A DNA stretch of 64,000 nucleotides from Leguminivora glycinivorella (lineage: Eukaryota; Arthropoda; Insecta; Lepidoptera; Tortricidae), in the NCBI RefSeq assembly GCF_023078275.1, contig NC_062978.1, positions 20,979,883 to 21,043,882 on the forward strand, given 5' to 3'. How positions within the stretch are numbered: the first letter of the stretch is position 1; every line of letters starts with the position of its first letter. A program made the position numbers and the translations under genes. This document shows, in pieces, positions 38,656 to 50,479 of this stretch. Under the pieces are notes generated by a model. The model was not told the DNA's origin. It did not search any database and worked only from the letters and a program-made list of their open reading frames with translations.

Positions 38656-38693
38656 GAACAGTGAAGTGAGTGTGTCCGTTATTGATTTTAAAG
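38656..38693 (+). other. Candidate non-coding first exon with splice donor
   Basis: AACAGTGAAGTGAG contains a CAGT initiator-like site, and the segment ends ATTTTAAAG|GTGAGT at 38693/38694, a strong donor. If transcribed, it may splice to the exon at 55827. Confidence 0.3.
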
Positions 38694-38883
38694 GTGAGTG
38701 CGATCTTTGATCGGGTTATAGTTATTTGTTCGTGTAATATTTATAAATTAGATAATAATTAATAATGGTGGACTTAATGCCTTCGGGTATTTTTACCAGG
38801 GCTAAAGAAAATAGTTGTGATTTAAATAAAAATATTTATCGATATGATGAAACAATCAAATATAAAATTTATTTAAGTGTCTA

Positions 38884-38994
38884 AGGGCCACTTGTATCAA
38901 CGAAAATGCAGGGTTAACCCACCATTTTATATGGAATTTGACAGATGACAGCCCACTAACCCCGAGTTAAGTGGTTTCAGGTGCAAGAGGGCCT
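38884..38994. mobile_element. MITE, GGGCCACTTG ends
   Basis: AGGGCCACTTGTATCAAC at the left and inverted GGTGCAAGAGGGCCT at the right; GGGTTAACCCACCA / CTAACCCCGAGTTAAG inside. Related to the split copy at 47391-47771. Confidence 0.65.
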
Positions 38995-39663
38995 AATTCA
39001 AATAAAATTAGATAGGTACTCATCTACTTTCACTGTTAAACGTAAGCATGTCGTGTTTGCCTGTAATTGGGTGAATACCAAAGCAAGTTATTTTATTTTC
39101 CATTTAAATATGTGAGATTATGTATAACAACTGTTGGCGAACCTTAAATAAAATAATAAAAATAATAATAATACTGCATTGAATTAGCAATTAATTTTCT
39201 AAGGAATCATAATATATTGACCTATTTTAGGTATACTTACCAAGTTTGTTAATATAATTTTGCTTACAAAAAAAATACGATCTAGTTTAGTTTTGGACAA
39301 GTGTTATAATAACAAATGAGGCGTAAGCTCTCCCTAAGAGGTCCCTATACTTGTTACCCAAGCAACCCAACCATAGCTATTTGTTTGTTTAGGGTTACCT
39401 TCGTTAACCTTTTAAAAATGTTCATGTACAAGTAAATCTATGTACTATCAAACTGGAAGAGAATCTGTATCACTTTTAGGACTAATTTATTATCAAAAAA
39501 AGTTTAATATAGCACTTTAAAATGATGGAACTAATGAAAAGAATGCGATTCAGCGAGGAAATGCTGCCAGCATCTTGGGCACTATGACTTTAGACTTAGA
39601 TTTTTAGGTTTTTTTGTGTTATTGATAAAGGTTTCCTACTTACGAAGGCAAAAGAAAATGAAA
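38995..39663. other. Unassigned AT-rich sequence
   Basis: No gene or repeat recognised. Confidence 0.4.
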
Positions 39664-40520
39664 AAAACCGGTCAAGTGCGAGTTGGACTCGCCCACCGAG
39701 GTTCCGTACAAACTTTCAAACTCCCCAGTTAAAACAATCTCATGTTTTCACATAACTCTAACGACTTGACTAGAAGACAAAAGTATAGGTACTAATGAGC
39801 ATTATTGTGTATAGCGCCATTTCTCGGTGAATTCGCTAACTAATTTGCGCGACCATAGTATGTTGGTTTTTCAGGGATTATTCTTTATAATGTTAACCGA
39901 TTTAAACAATTTTTACTTTATTGGAAAGAAGATGATTTACGTAACATCTCGTATTAATTTGAAGTACTATATATTACATCCGCAAAGGTGGGTAAATTAA
40001 AAGTAAAAATGTGAAAAGTTTTATGTGAATTAAAAAAAAAGTTTTCAAGATACAAACACGATTATATTTTTCCTGTAATATTTAGCATAAAACCAATGTT
40101 TCCTAAAATTTTCATAATTTTTCGTTGGTAAACTTCGGAGATAAGGGGGGGGGCAACGGTATTTTTTTTTACATTTTCCATCAAAATTCTTTTTTTTCCA
40201 CAACAAAAAAATTATAAAAAATAGTTTATTTACGTTAAATTTAAGCTCTTTCTAACGATACCCCACTTGATCTAGTAACTTGAAATTTACAGTTTGCCCC
40301 CCTTTCATTTTGGCCATTTTCTACAATTAAAATTAATAAATTTAAAAAAATTATACCTTCCTTTTGTAGAGGTTTACAATGTTCACAACTATTCCAAATT
40401 TCAAGTTGATAGCATTAGTAGTTCTCGAGATATTTAGGAATGTGACAGACGGACAGACAGACGGACAGAGTCGCACCATAAGAGTTCCTGTTGTACCTTT
40501 TTGGTACGGAACCCTAAAAA
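39664..40520 (+). mobile_element. TE family B relative (AAACCGGTCAAGTGCGAG type)
   Basis: It opens AAACCGGTCAAGTGCGAGTT...GAGGTTCCGTAC and closes GGTACGGAACCCTAAAAAGG after a GACAGACAGACGGACAG tract, the same architecture as family B at 11.1 and 57.9 kb but a different sequence. Non-coding. Confidence 0.7.
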
Positions 40521-40785
40521 GGTAATTAAAGCGAAACGTAGCACAATAATTTCATGGCTTATTTTGAACTTTAATGTAACTCATTTTCCATCTTATATTT
40601 TGTTTGACCTACTAAGGTTAGGTAAAGGAAATTCTCCGCCACGGCTGCCAGTCTAAATAACATAATATAATAAACTCAAAAACTTCTGAAATTATCAAAA
40701 GAGTGATTAATGATTGAAGTACTTAAAAGATTTTGTGTCACCCGTGCAAAGTTGGGCTGGTCGGTAGTCTTATAATATGTATAAC

Positions 40786-41006
40786 TAGCTATTTCCCGCG
40801 GCTTCGCCCGCGTACTAAAAGTAATCTGATTTAAACATTGAACTTTGGATCCCTATTTCACCCCCTTAGGATGTAAATTTTAAAAAGTCCTTTCTTATTG
40901 CTCCTCTACACCTTATAGGGAACCTACGTGCCAAATTTGGAATCTCTACGCTAGATTTATTTGACGTTCATAAGCGCATTGTAATATGCCTACTTGGAAA
41001 ATAAAT
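40786..41006 (+). mobile_element. Retroelement 3' end leading into the ATTTC array
   Basis: CTAGCTATTTCCCGCGGCTTCGCCCGCG near the left is a common lepidopteran element end; its inverse ends in a hairpin then CTAGT, Helitron-like. The right side TGCCTACTTGGAAAATAAAT is a LINE/SINE-like 3' end, and its tail is the pentamer array. Confidence 0.45.
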
Positions 41007-41676
41007 ATTTCATTTCATTTCATTTCATTTCATTTCATTTCATTTCATTTCATTTCATTTCATTTCATTTCATTTCATTTCATTTCATTTCATTTCATTT
41101 CATTTCATTTCATTTCATTTCATTTCATTTCATTTCATTTCATTTCATTTCATTTCATTTCATTTCATTTCATTTCATTTCATTTCATTTCATTTCATTT
41201 CATTTCATTTCATTTCATTTCATTTCATTTCATTTCATTTCATTTCATTTCATTTCATTTCATTTCATTTCATTTCATTTCATTTCATTTCATTTCATTT
41301 CATTTCATTTCATTTCATTTCATTTCATTTCATTTCATTTCATTTCATTTCATTTCATTTCATTTCATTTCATTTCATTTCATTTCATTTCATTTCATTT
41401 CATTTCATTTCATTTCATTTCATTTCATTTCATTTCATTTCATTTCATTTCATTTCATTTCATTTCATTTCATTTCATTTCATTTCATTTCATTTCATTT
41501 CATTTCATTTCATTTCATTTCATTTCATTTCATTTCATTTCATTTCATTTCATTTCATTTCATTTCATTTCATTTCATTTCATTTCATTTCATTTCATTT
41601 CATTTCATTTCATTTCATTTCATTTCATTTCATTTCATTTCATTTCATTTCATTTCATTTCATCTCATTTCATTTC
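41007..41676 (+). repeat. ATTTC pentanucleotide microsatellite, 670 bp
   Basis: 134 units of ATTTC by count of the listing, with a single variant unit (ATCTC, near 41662). It directly follows a retroelement 3' end with AATAAA, so it is probably an expanded retroposon tail. The long ISFHF-repeat frames through it are artefacts. Confidence 0.95.
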
Positions 41677-41984
41677 TAGGACCAGCGGTTTCGGCTGTGC
41701 GTTGATATCTCAGGCAGTCAGTTTCTTCATCAATATATTTAGATTATCAATAATATAACATCATAGAAAATTATTCCGGGCAGGTACGAAATGAAATTGA
41801 AAGTATGGCTTGACTCAATTTCCCCAAGGCTCTTGAGGTAATCTTCTTATAGATTTAATTTCAGTCGCTTTCTGAAACCAAACAACACAAAAGACACAAT
41901 AATATTATTAATTTGCCAAATTAAAAAAAAAATATTTTCAGCAGCAGGAACAGCTTGTAAAAAGTTTGATATTAGTAGTATATC
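41677..41984. other. Unassigned
   Basis: No gene or repeat recognised. Confidence 0.4.
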
Positions 41985-42115
41985 TTTTTATACCACGTCG
42001 GTGGCAAACAGGTCTACGGTCCGCCTGATGAAAAGCGGTCACCGTAACCTATGGACGCCTGCAACTCAAGGGGTGTCACATGCGCGTTGCCGACCCATTA
42101 GAAACTTGTACACTC
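41985..42115 (+). repeat. TATACCACGTCGGTGGCAAA repeat
   Basis: Shares GGCAAACAGGT-TACGGTCCGCC and CCTATGGACGCCTGCAACTC with 22012-22118 and, more weakly, 45990-46130. Confidence 0.65.
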
Positions 42116-42411
42116 CTTTTTATGACTGAAGTACTCTTTTTGTTACATAGTTATTCAATCACACAATGTACAAATTAAATCTTAGTAAAAAAACTTGTAG
42201 CAAAAACCAGCGTACTTATATTGTTTCATAATCAGTAGGATGCATAGTTTTCAAATCAAAAGAGACAGCCTGAAAAAAAGGACCTTCAAGCGCCTCTCCC
42301 TGTCGCCGCAAGAGGCAGGGCCCGGAACTTTTGATCTAAGGGCATTTTCAGAATTTGGGTCCCCCCACTTAGCGTAACAAAAATTAACTCGCTGTCAGTT
42401 TTGTGTCGAAA

Positions 42412-42615
42412 ATTAAAAAAACCTCCGACCTCGACTTAGTGGACCGATTTTCATGAAATACGATATGACTAAGGACACTCCCGACTAATTCAGCTTTCAA
42501 ACAACAAAACTAAAAATAAATCGGTTTATTTGTTGGGGAGCTACGATGCCACAGACAGAGACACACACACACACACACGGACGACCTCGTCGTTTTTTGC
42601 GTCGGAGGTTAAAAA
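42412..42615 (+). mobile_element. CCTCCGAC-type repeat, uninterrupted
   Basis: AAAAACCTCCGACCTCGACT at the left and inverted CGTCGGAGGTTAAAAA at the right, with a CACACA tract before the end. It is the reference for the nested copy at 21935. A third member is at 46915-47100. Confidence 0.7.
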
Positions 42616-43162
42616 GTTCTGTTTACTCAAAAATATGTTCTATAGGCATCTTAGTCCGGTATAATAAGAGCGTAGTAGTACCTATTTATGAAACGATTTT
42701 TTCGATACATATTTTTGCACTTGACGACATACCTACTTGACTTGCTTTGCAGCTTAGCGCCCCACACGGTTATACTAGAACCAAAACTTACAATTTTCCG
42801 TGACGTGACGTTTGATAGAGAGATAAGACTAACGAATTCTAAAACTTTAAGAACATAAAGTTCAGAACTAATCCGAAGCAACTGAGTAACATAATAACAT
42901 ATTATCTTACGAACGTCATGTGTGTGTTTAAAGTTATAACTACCATGCATTTTCGGAGTTTGCAGCAGGAATTCCAGTACCTAAAACAAAGTGGGTGGGC
43001 ATATATGTAGGTAAATATGGGAGTAGTATTTGGGGTAGGGGGTGGGTGAGTTTAGGAAGGGGTGGAGGGTTCATCCTAGATAAACAGAGTTTGGTTCTAG
43101 CTCTATAGCGGTTTTTGGAGTTGTCAGCTTTCGGAAATGAAGATTGATAAAATGGTCTCATC

Positions 43163-43340
43163 CGGGTTAGGTTCGAATCCTAGTTTCCTGGTAAAGGCAT
43201 TTATTTGAGTTATGACCACCTTATTGAGTTCTCGAGTCAAACAAACATATCAAACAATTTCCCTTGTCGGGATTCGAATACATGACCATCCACTTCATAG
43301 GAACAGCTGTTATCTACTGGGCTACGGCCTCAGACCGGAC
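43163..43340. repeat. Two opposed tRNA-derived SINE heads
   Basis: Plus strand GGTTAGGTTCGAATCCTAG with GGTAAAGGCATTTATTTGAG; minus strand inverse of TGTCGGGATTCGAATAC with TCTACTGGGCTACGGCC. Both have B-box form. Confidence 0.5.
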
Positions 43341-44184
43341 CTTCCTCCTTAAAAAATTGGTACGTTGCGTAAAAAATACAGGTTGATTCTAAAAAAAGTC
43401 CCAAAAATGGACGGGTCAATCTTTCTAAAGTCTGTCCTACATATTAGACAAGTTCTCTTGAGATCACAAAAAACGTAACGGTGTATTCAATTTAGGCACG
43501 CAATTCTGTGTTGCTCTTTGCTTTCTCTATCTGTCAAACGTAAGAGTCACGGTACAGTGTGCATAAAAAATATATTTAAATAGCTACTTAAGCTTTACGC
43601 TTTATTGTTTTTAAGGTTTTTTACTTAGTTATAATATTTTGGAATTAAATAAGCTTGTGCTAATTGGGAAATAAAGGACAAAAAATAACGTCTAATTAGA
43701 TTATCTAAATATTATTTAGACAGAACAAATTTTGATACGCGTAGCACAAGTACCTACTCCTGTTGCAGAATATCAAAGTGTCATGATTTTATATAGGTAC
43801 CTTAACTACTGTATTGTAAAATAGTTATGATGTGTAAAAGTCCAATAATTATTTTATTCTGTTATCTAAAATATACTAAGCTATATCTTTATAAACATTA
43901 AAGTTCAGATAAAAACGTACTTTATACAACTTCTTTGGTTAACAATAATTATTCCACTCACCTGATAATAATATAATATAATTATACTTATACAATACAT
44001 ATTTGCAACTATGTATAAGGTTTGTCAAAGCATAGGTAGTGTATTTCCAATTGTTTGTAGTACCTATAACATACGTGTTCTTTTTTTGACGAATAAAATA
44101 TAGGGATCCTAAGAAAACCTTCACGGCAAATAGTATTTTATGCAACTGGTGGTTAAAAGAGGTCAAAAAAGGTCAGTGGCGTGG
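43341..44184. other. Unassigned AT-rich sequence
   Basis: No gene or repeat recognised. Confidence 0.4.
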
Positions 44185-44725
44185 GTAACAATTTGAGGCG
44201 AAGCCGAAAATTGTTAATAAAGACGCCACGAGCATTTTTTGACTCAGTTAAACACCGTTGCATACAATACTTTTTCTACGACCAAGCACTTATTTTGAAA
44301 GCAAATTATAAATTCAACAAATACCTACTTTCAGTCATCTTAGTTATCTAGTGGACCGTCTACCATTTTGAATATGCAGTTTGAGTGCAAACATGAAAAT
44401 AAAACTGTCTACGGTATGGTTCTTTGAAGCCTGGCCACTAAGACGAATCGAGCCGAGTTGAACCGATTTCTCATACATTTGAATGCGATTCGACGCGTCG
44501 CCAATGAACGCAGCAGAAAACGAAGGAGTCTCGACTCTGCGAATTGGTTTGTTAAGTTGGTAGCAATATATTTACTGAACTGTAACAGCTATATCGTGCT
44601 ACTGCTACTAAATGTTTTCAGGGTATAGACTAGATAGACTTGTCCTGACATCTTTTATGTTTAAAGTTCTATGCACGATCTTGTAACTCACGAATAACAG
44701 TACGGGAGTAGAAAAACATTAAAAA
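44185..44725 (-). repeat. Repeat family F, copy 2 (inverted relative to 25.5 kb)
   Basis: GAGGCGAAGCCGAAAATTGT...AAACACCGTTGCATACAATA and, at the other end, AGTACGGGAGTAGAAAAA are the inverse of the two ends of 25470-25930. The middle is not conserved. Confidence 0.55.
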
Positions 44726-45548
44726 TAAACAGAGCTTACGACATGTTAAAACTTAAAAGCGCACAGTATACGCAAAATTTTGTTTCATGTGTAATAAAAT
44801 ACGGAGTGCTTTTTTTATATCCATACATATTTTCAGCGTGGATATATATTATTGGTGGTGGTCGTGGTGGTTTTATATATTATTGGTTAATATGACCACG
44901 ACCAAAAAAATACTTCTCTCCAGAAACGATCAACTATTCCCAAAATTTTAACAGCTATTTTTGGCAATCGAAAATGGCCAGTATGTCTTCCCTTCACTTC
45001 GCAAAATATTGCTAACGTTAAAAATATGTTTATTTTTTATGACAAAATATTATAAAAATTAAACTGATGTAGTCAATAATTTAGCAAGTTTTTTGCATTT
45101 AAGTTAGTTTGTTATACTCAGTCATTAAATAAATCGTTAGGTATGTAGGTAGTTATTTATTTTTGAGAATCATTTCGGTTGATCTAAAATAAAAACATTT
45201 TTAATATAAGTTTAAATTATTAATTTTAATTACATTGATTTATTATTTAACCAATGTATGTTATCAGATTACTGATAAAACGTGTAACATTAAATTCTAT
45301 GTCAATATTAAAATGCTGACGGTACGAAAGGCCTACGCTCAATACGGAAACTCTTCTCAAAGAAACGGTACGTGTTATAGGCCAGAAGCTTTCTCTTTCA
45401 CACTCAAGCATCTATGTATTTTTCGTCTCGTTGTCACTTTCACTTCTGTGAATGACCATCGAGAGGAAGTGCCGCTACAAAAGATGACCGTTTTATATTG
45501 AAGATAGTGTTGCTGGTATTTAGAAATGTCGGACGCGAATAATATTAT
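44726..45548. other. Unassigned AT-rich sequence
   Basis: The open frame 45235-45501 lacks any recognisable domain and is not supported. Confidence 0.4.
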
Positions 45549-45976
45549 TTTCCCCTCACTAGCTCGGAAACACGTGTTTTGTCCTTCAATACCAGCGGGT
45601 AAAAACGAATTTTATCCACTAGTGGGTAAAGTAATTTGACCTTGAAAAAAGTCAAATTAACTGCTTTAAAGTTGATAAAAGTAGGTGAATCTAGTAATAA
45701 AGATGATTTACCACCTGTGGAACTACTGGTGCAGTGACAAACGCATTTTTTGCGTTGTAGTTTCCTCGCTATAGTGAGGGGAAAAGTTTTGTGTTACACT
45801 CGGGTGCAAATGTATTTTACTTCTCGTGTGTTAAAAAACTCGCAAGTTCAGGATTCTATTCTCGAACCACTCGCTTCGCTCGTGGTTCAACTATAGAATC
45901 CTTTCACTTGCTCGTTTTTCAATTCCACACTCGGCGTTAAAATACAACTTTGCCCCCTTGTATAACAAATAACTAT
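45549..45976 (-). mobile_element. MITE family K, full-length copy 1
   Basis: TTTTCCCCTCACTAGCTCGG at the left, TTGCCCCCTTGTATAACAAA at the right. Contains the inner hairpin GAACCACTCGCTTCGCTCGT-GGTTC and the CACTAGTGG palindrome region. About 428 bp, non-coding. Confidence 0.85.
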
Positions 45977-46151
45977 TGTATTGTAGGTTTTTTTTCATGC
46001 TACGTCGGTGGAAAACAAACATACGGTCTTCCTGAAGGACACCGTAACCTATGGACGCCTGCAAGTCAGGGAATGTGACATGAGCTTTGCCAACCCATTA
46101 GAAACTTGTACTCGTACACTCCTTTTTGCTGTGTTAAGTCCACACACAACA

Positions 46152-46483
46152 TCTTCCTTGCGTTATCCCGACATTTGCCTCGGCTCATGGGAGCCTGGGG
46201 TCCGCTTTGACAACTATTCCCAAGATTTGGCGTAGGCACTAGTTTTACGAAAGCGACTGCCATCTGGCCTTCCAACCCGGAGGGTAACTGGGCCTTGTTG
46301 GAATTAGTCCTGTTTCCTCACGATATTTTCCTTCACCGAAAAGCGACTGGCAAATATCAAATGACATTTCGCACATAAGTTCCGAAAAACTCATTGGTAC
46401 GAGCTGGGGTTCGAACTCGCGACCTCCGTATCGAAACGAAAGTCGCACGCTCTTACCGCTAGGCCACCAGCGCTTTTCTTTTG
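46152..46483 (-). mobile_element. tRNA-derived SINE with 15 bp target duplication
   Basis: AGTCCACACACAACA flanks both sides (46137-46151 and 46484-46498). Read on the minus strand, the head GCGCTGGTGGCCTAGCGGTA leads to a B box GCGAGTTCGAACCCC, a CCAGTCGCTTTTCGGTGAAG body and a tail ending TAACGCAAGGA. It looks complete. Open frames on both strands here are SINE artefacts. Confidence 0.9.
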
Positions 46484-46683
46484 AGTCCACACACAACAAA
46501 CAAATGCAACAACAAGTACAAGTTCTAAGGAGGGTTCGGTTTGCTGACGGCTAGAAGTAGAATGGTTACCCATATTTTATTAATAAAGTAGGTAGGTACT
46601 TTGTTTAGTCACCTGAAATAATGTATGAAAAATACAATACAGTAAAGATGAGCACCTATTTAACATCCAGTCCGGGCGTACAG

Positions 46684-46813
46684 TCAACCAATTGGAACCC
46701 TAGGCCACTCTACAACCATGTCAAAATGACAAGCAGTAAGAGATTTCCTACAATTTAATTTATAACGTCACTGTGACATAGTTCTATAGTGGCCTAGGGT
46801 TCCAATTGGTTAA
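46684..46813. mobile_element. MITE, CCAATTGGAACCCTAGGCCA ends
   Basis: AACCAATTGGAACCCTAGGC is inverted at the right (GCCTAGGGTTCCAATTGGTT). The inner GTCAAAATGAC... region is less palindromic. 130 bp. Confidence 0.85.
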
Positions 46814-46914
46814 CTACTTGTACATGTATAAATTATTTATATTAGTTTTGAACTGCTATACGAGTAGAAGTAAATGAAAGTTCGAAATTAATAATCTACT
46901 AACCACAAAATTAA

Positions 46915-47105
46915 AATTTTTAAAAAACCCCCGACATATAGAGAACCGGTTTTCATGAGACGAGTCTAAGAACACTCCCGACTAACTCAGCTTTCAAACA
47001 AAAAAAAACTAAATCGGTTCATCCGTTCGGGAGCTACAATGCCACAGACAGACATACACACACAGACAGACAGACAGACAAACAGAGAGACAGACAGACA
47101 GATTG
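46915..47105 (+). mobile_element. CCCCCGAC-type repeat, 3' part diverged
   Basis: AAAAACCCCCGACATATAGA through GGGAGCTACAATGCCACAG, then a CAGA/CACA tract; the inverted right end is lost. Same family as 42412. Confidence 0.6.
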
Positions 47106-47390
47106 ACCTAGGTCTTACGAGGACAAGGGTCTTATTCTGCAACTTTTACTCGGTCGGTAACGCACCTCCACTCCAACCCTTCTGGTGTCCATGGGCGGCA
47201 GTGATCATTAAATTTATCGTCTGGCAACTTGTCTGCTCCTATGCCTCCTATTGCATAAAAAGTAGAACCAACCCCGAGATCGCGAAATAGTTGAATATTG
47301 TACCTACTTTTTTCTGACCTTGATAATGTAATTACATAATACCTTCTTTATAATTAGGTACTATACGGTTTGGTCGTCACTCTTGTCACT

Positions 47391-47771
47391 TAGGGTCACT
47401 TGCACCAAGCTCTTAACTCAAGGCTAGTGGGCTTTCAACTGTCAAAGTCCATATAAAATGATGGCTTAACCTCGGATTAACCCTCCATTGGCCTGTGTGG
47501 TGACGGGTTAAGAATTTCACCACCCCCTTTCTTCCCGTGGGTGTCGTAGAAGGCGACTATGGGGTATGGGTTAAATTGTGGCGTAGGCGAGAGGCTGGCA
47601 ACCTGTCACTGCAATGTCACAGTTTCGTTTTCTTTCAACCCCTTATTTGCCAAGAGTGGCACTGAAGCTTTAATAGTTTCATGTGTTCTGCTTACCCCTT
47701 TATGGGATACAGGCGTGATTGTGTGTATGTATGAATGTAACCCTCCATTTTCGGTGGTGCAAATGACCCTT
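47391..47771. mobile_element. GGGTCACTTG MITE split by a retroposon
   Basis: TAGGGTCACTTGCACCAAGC at the left and GGTGGTGCAAATGACCCTTA at the right are inverted ends. Without the 248 bp insert and its duplication, the element is about 120 bp, like 38884-38994. Confidence 0.75.
47490..47737 (+). mobile_element. Truncated retroposon with 12 bp target duplication
   Basis: TAACCCTCCATT occurs at 47478-47489 and 47738-47749. The insert ends in GTGTGTATGTATGAATG, a short-repeat retroposon tail. No coding remnant identified. Confidence 0.8.
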
Positions 47772-47796
47772 AATAAATATAAATATAAATAAAATA

Positions 47797-48226
47797 ATAG
47801 TTATTTGTTATACAAGGGGGCAAAGTTGTATTTTAACGCCGAGTGTGGAATTGAAAAACGAGCAAGTGAAAGGATTCTATAGTTGAACCACGAGCGAAGC
47901 GAGTGGTTCGAGAATAGAATCCTTAACTTGCGAGTTTTTTAACACACGAGAAGTAAAATACATTTGCACCCGAGTGTAACACAAAACTTTTCTCCTCACT
48001 TTAGCGAGGAAACTACAACGCAAAAAATGCGTTTATCACTGCTTCCAGTAGTTCCACAAGTGGTAAATCATCTTTATTACTAGATTCACCTACTTTTATC
48101 AATTTTAAAGCAGTTACTTTGACTTTGTTCAAGGTCGAATTACTTTACCCACTAGTGGATAAAATGCGTTTTTACCCGCTGGTATTAAAGGACAAAACAC
48201 GTGTTTCCGACCTAGTGAGGGGAAAA
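47797..48226 (+). mobile_element. MITE family K, full-length copy 2
   Basis: ATAGTTATTTGTTATACAAG to CCTAGTGAGGGGAAAA. It is the reference for the deletions in copies 3 and 4, and lies directly after the GGGTCACTTG MITE. Confidence 0.9.
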
Positions 48227-48654
48227 CATTTTTACATCAGGTAGGTACGAGTAGCTATTCAATTCGAGATTTATTTTTACATCAACAAAGAATCAACACG
48301 AAACGTCAGTTTTAGTTAATTATTCAATTAACTAGTAGCATTTGAACAGACATTAAAGGTTACGAGTTCCCCTTGACATGCAATATTGTTTCTGACATTC
48401 ATGAAAAATTAAAACATGTTTTTGGTATTTAACATATTTTAATACAAAGTAAAAAACCCACTTGTATAAACATACATCAAATATTTTCAGCACGTTATTA
48501 AGTAAATATCTCTATTAGTAAAATATTACCTCTGAATAAACATCAGACTGAAAAAACTGCACGGCAATGACAAAATGTGGATTATGTATCATAACTTATA
48601 ATTTTATTTGAAATTGTTTCTATTGCACAAATAAACCCATTAAAAATTGTGTAA
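48227..48654. other. Unassigned AT-rich sequence
   Basis: No gene or repeat recognised. Confidence 0.4.
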
Positions 48655-48661
48655 ACAATGT

Positions 48662-48993
48662 CATCATCCTCCTTGCGTTATTCCGGAATTTGCCACGGCT
48701 CATGGGAGCCTGGGGTCCGCTTTGACAACTAATCACAAGGTTTGGCGTAGGCACTAGTTTTTAAGAAAGCGACTGCCATCTGACATTCCAACCGAAAGGC
48801 AACTAGACCTTATTAGAATTAGTCCGGTTTCCTCACGATGTTTTCCTTCACCGAAAAGCGACTGGCAAATATCAAATGACATTTCGCACATAAGTTCCGA
48901 AAAACTCATTGATGCGAGCCGGGGTTCGAACCCGCGACCTCCGGAACGAAAGTCGCACGCACTTCCCGCTAGGCTACCAGCGCTTACTTGCTT
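48662..48993 (-). mobile_element. tRNA-derived SINE, second complete copy
   Basis: Same structure as 46152-46483, from CATCATCCTCCTTGCG (3' tail) to CTACCAGCGC (head). ACAATGT flanks both sides (48655-48661 and 48994-49000), a plausible short target duplication. Confidence 0.8.
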
Positions 48994-49000
48994 ACAATGT

Positions 49001-49293
49001 ATATAATTATTTATACTTGCAGAGGCATTACAAAGTAACAAAGTAAATAAATCATTCTTCTAAAATTGGTCCCTATACATATTTTTTTTGAAACTTTTCA
49101 AAGTCACCTTAGAACCAAAAATACTGCCCTGTGACAAAGTGACATGAATCGCCACATTTGTACCAAAGTATATTTATCAGTCTTTCAACGTTTCACGAAA
49201 TCAAAAACTTCACTAACAATAAGCCAAAGTCACGAGCGAGCGATATAAACCTTTCTTATGTGTAAAGTTTGGTTTAACACCATAACACTTCAT
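49001..49293. other. Unassigned
   Basis: No gene or repeat recognised. Confidence 0.4.
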
Positions 49294-50151
49294 ACAGATA
49301 TAGTGCGAAAAGGGTTTCCTCCGTATTTTTCCGGAAACGTTCGTACCTATTTGTCATGCTAGTTCAGTCAATGTCAGGTACATCTTGTACTGAGACTGAC
49401 TGAAGTATCATGACACGTTTGGGTGCGTATCGATCGATATAACTTTTTTTTGGTATATTTTTAGTCGTTATAACCATCATTTGATATAATTATTGAATCA
49501 TATAACAACAAACAATATACTAACAAATTGTATAATTCTTATTTAGTATAATGATCATTTTTTCGAATAACATTTATTATAACATACTTTGAGTATAATG
49601 CCTATTTCCGATAGTAAATAAATTGTATAAAACAAATTCTTTCTAAAGCACAGTTAGAATGAAAAAAAAAATGTACAATAAATTAGATCCATCATATATC
49701 AGAAAAGCACAACGCGCTGCTACCAGAAAAATAGGTTAGGTTAGGTTAGAACGTGACCCTTAAACATATGTACTGCTATCAGAAAAGTAGGTTAGGTTCG
49801 GTTAGAACTGTGATCCCTTCAAAAAAGAATAAAATTAATTCATGAAATGTTTTATACTGTTTGCTAGTTATATTATACTAGTCGTATATCAATAGATAGT
49901 TATACCATATAATGGTTATTATAAATAAGCGTTATGCGAAATAATGATTATACAAAATAAAAGTAGATATTTTGTGGTTATACCAAATGTTAATTATGTC
50001 AAATGAGTGATTATATCCGTTAAATATATACCAAATGTTGTTATATCAAATGTCACTATACCAAAAAAAGTTATACTAATCATTACACACCCGACACGTT
50101 CGTACGTTTCCGTAACAGTACGAAGGCAAACCTTTTCGCACTACATCTGTA
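49294..50151. mobile_element. Inverted-repeat element with nested TATAACC-rich palindrome
   Basis: The outer ends ACAGATATAGTGCGAAAAGG and inverse CCTTTTCGCACTACATCTGT, plus CGGAAACGTTCGTAC / GTACGTTTCCG, flank an inner unit (49437-50080). The inner unit has ends ATATAACTTTTTTTTGGTAT and inverse TATACCAAAAAAAGTTATAC, and many TATACCAAATG-like short repeats. Three TTAGG units occur at about 49733-49750. Confidence 0.6.
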
Positions 50152-50479
50152 CGTCCTCTGAACCATCTTTTAATAATTTTCATGAATATTTGCCAATTTA
50201 GCATACGTTACTTGATAGCGTAAGTTTGTGTTCACATCCATTCGCATCTTATTTGTATGAGAAATCGCTCGTCGAAAAACTGAACGCATAAATACATACA
50301 CATGTTCATACTCGAGCAATGTTCATACTAGCGTTCATATTAGGTTTGGGGAGACCCTAAAGGTCCAAATGAAACTACATATCAACGACAAAGCGTTTGC
50401 TAAATTTTATTAGAAGTTACATAGATTTCTTGTACGTGAAGTTGATCTCTCTGTTAAATAAGCTAGTTGATAGTCCTAC

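Noticed and set aside
40986..41758. Two overlapping frames of ~240-254 residues of repeated ISFHF
   Set aside because: They are translation of the ATTTC microsatellite; a pentamer array stays open in frames that lack stops. Not a gene.
46008..46573. Several frames across the SINE at 46.2 kb
   Set aside because: They run through a SINE and its flanks, and related frames appear at the other SINE copies.
49733..49750. TTAGG repeats resembling the insect telomere motif
   Set aside because: Only about three units inside a degenerate AT-rich element. Too short to be a telomeric array.
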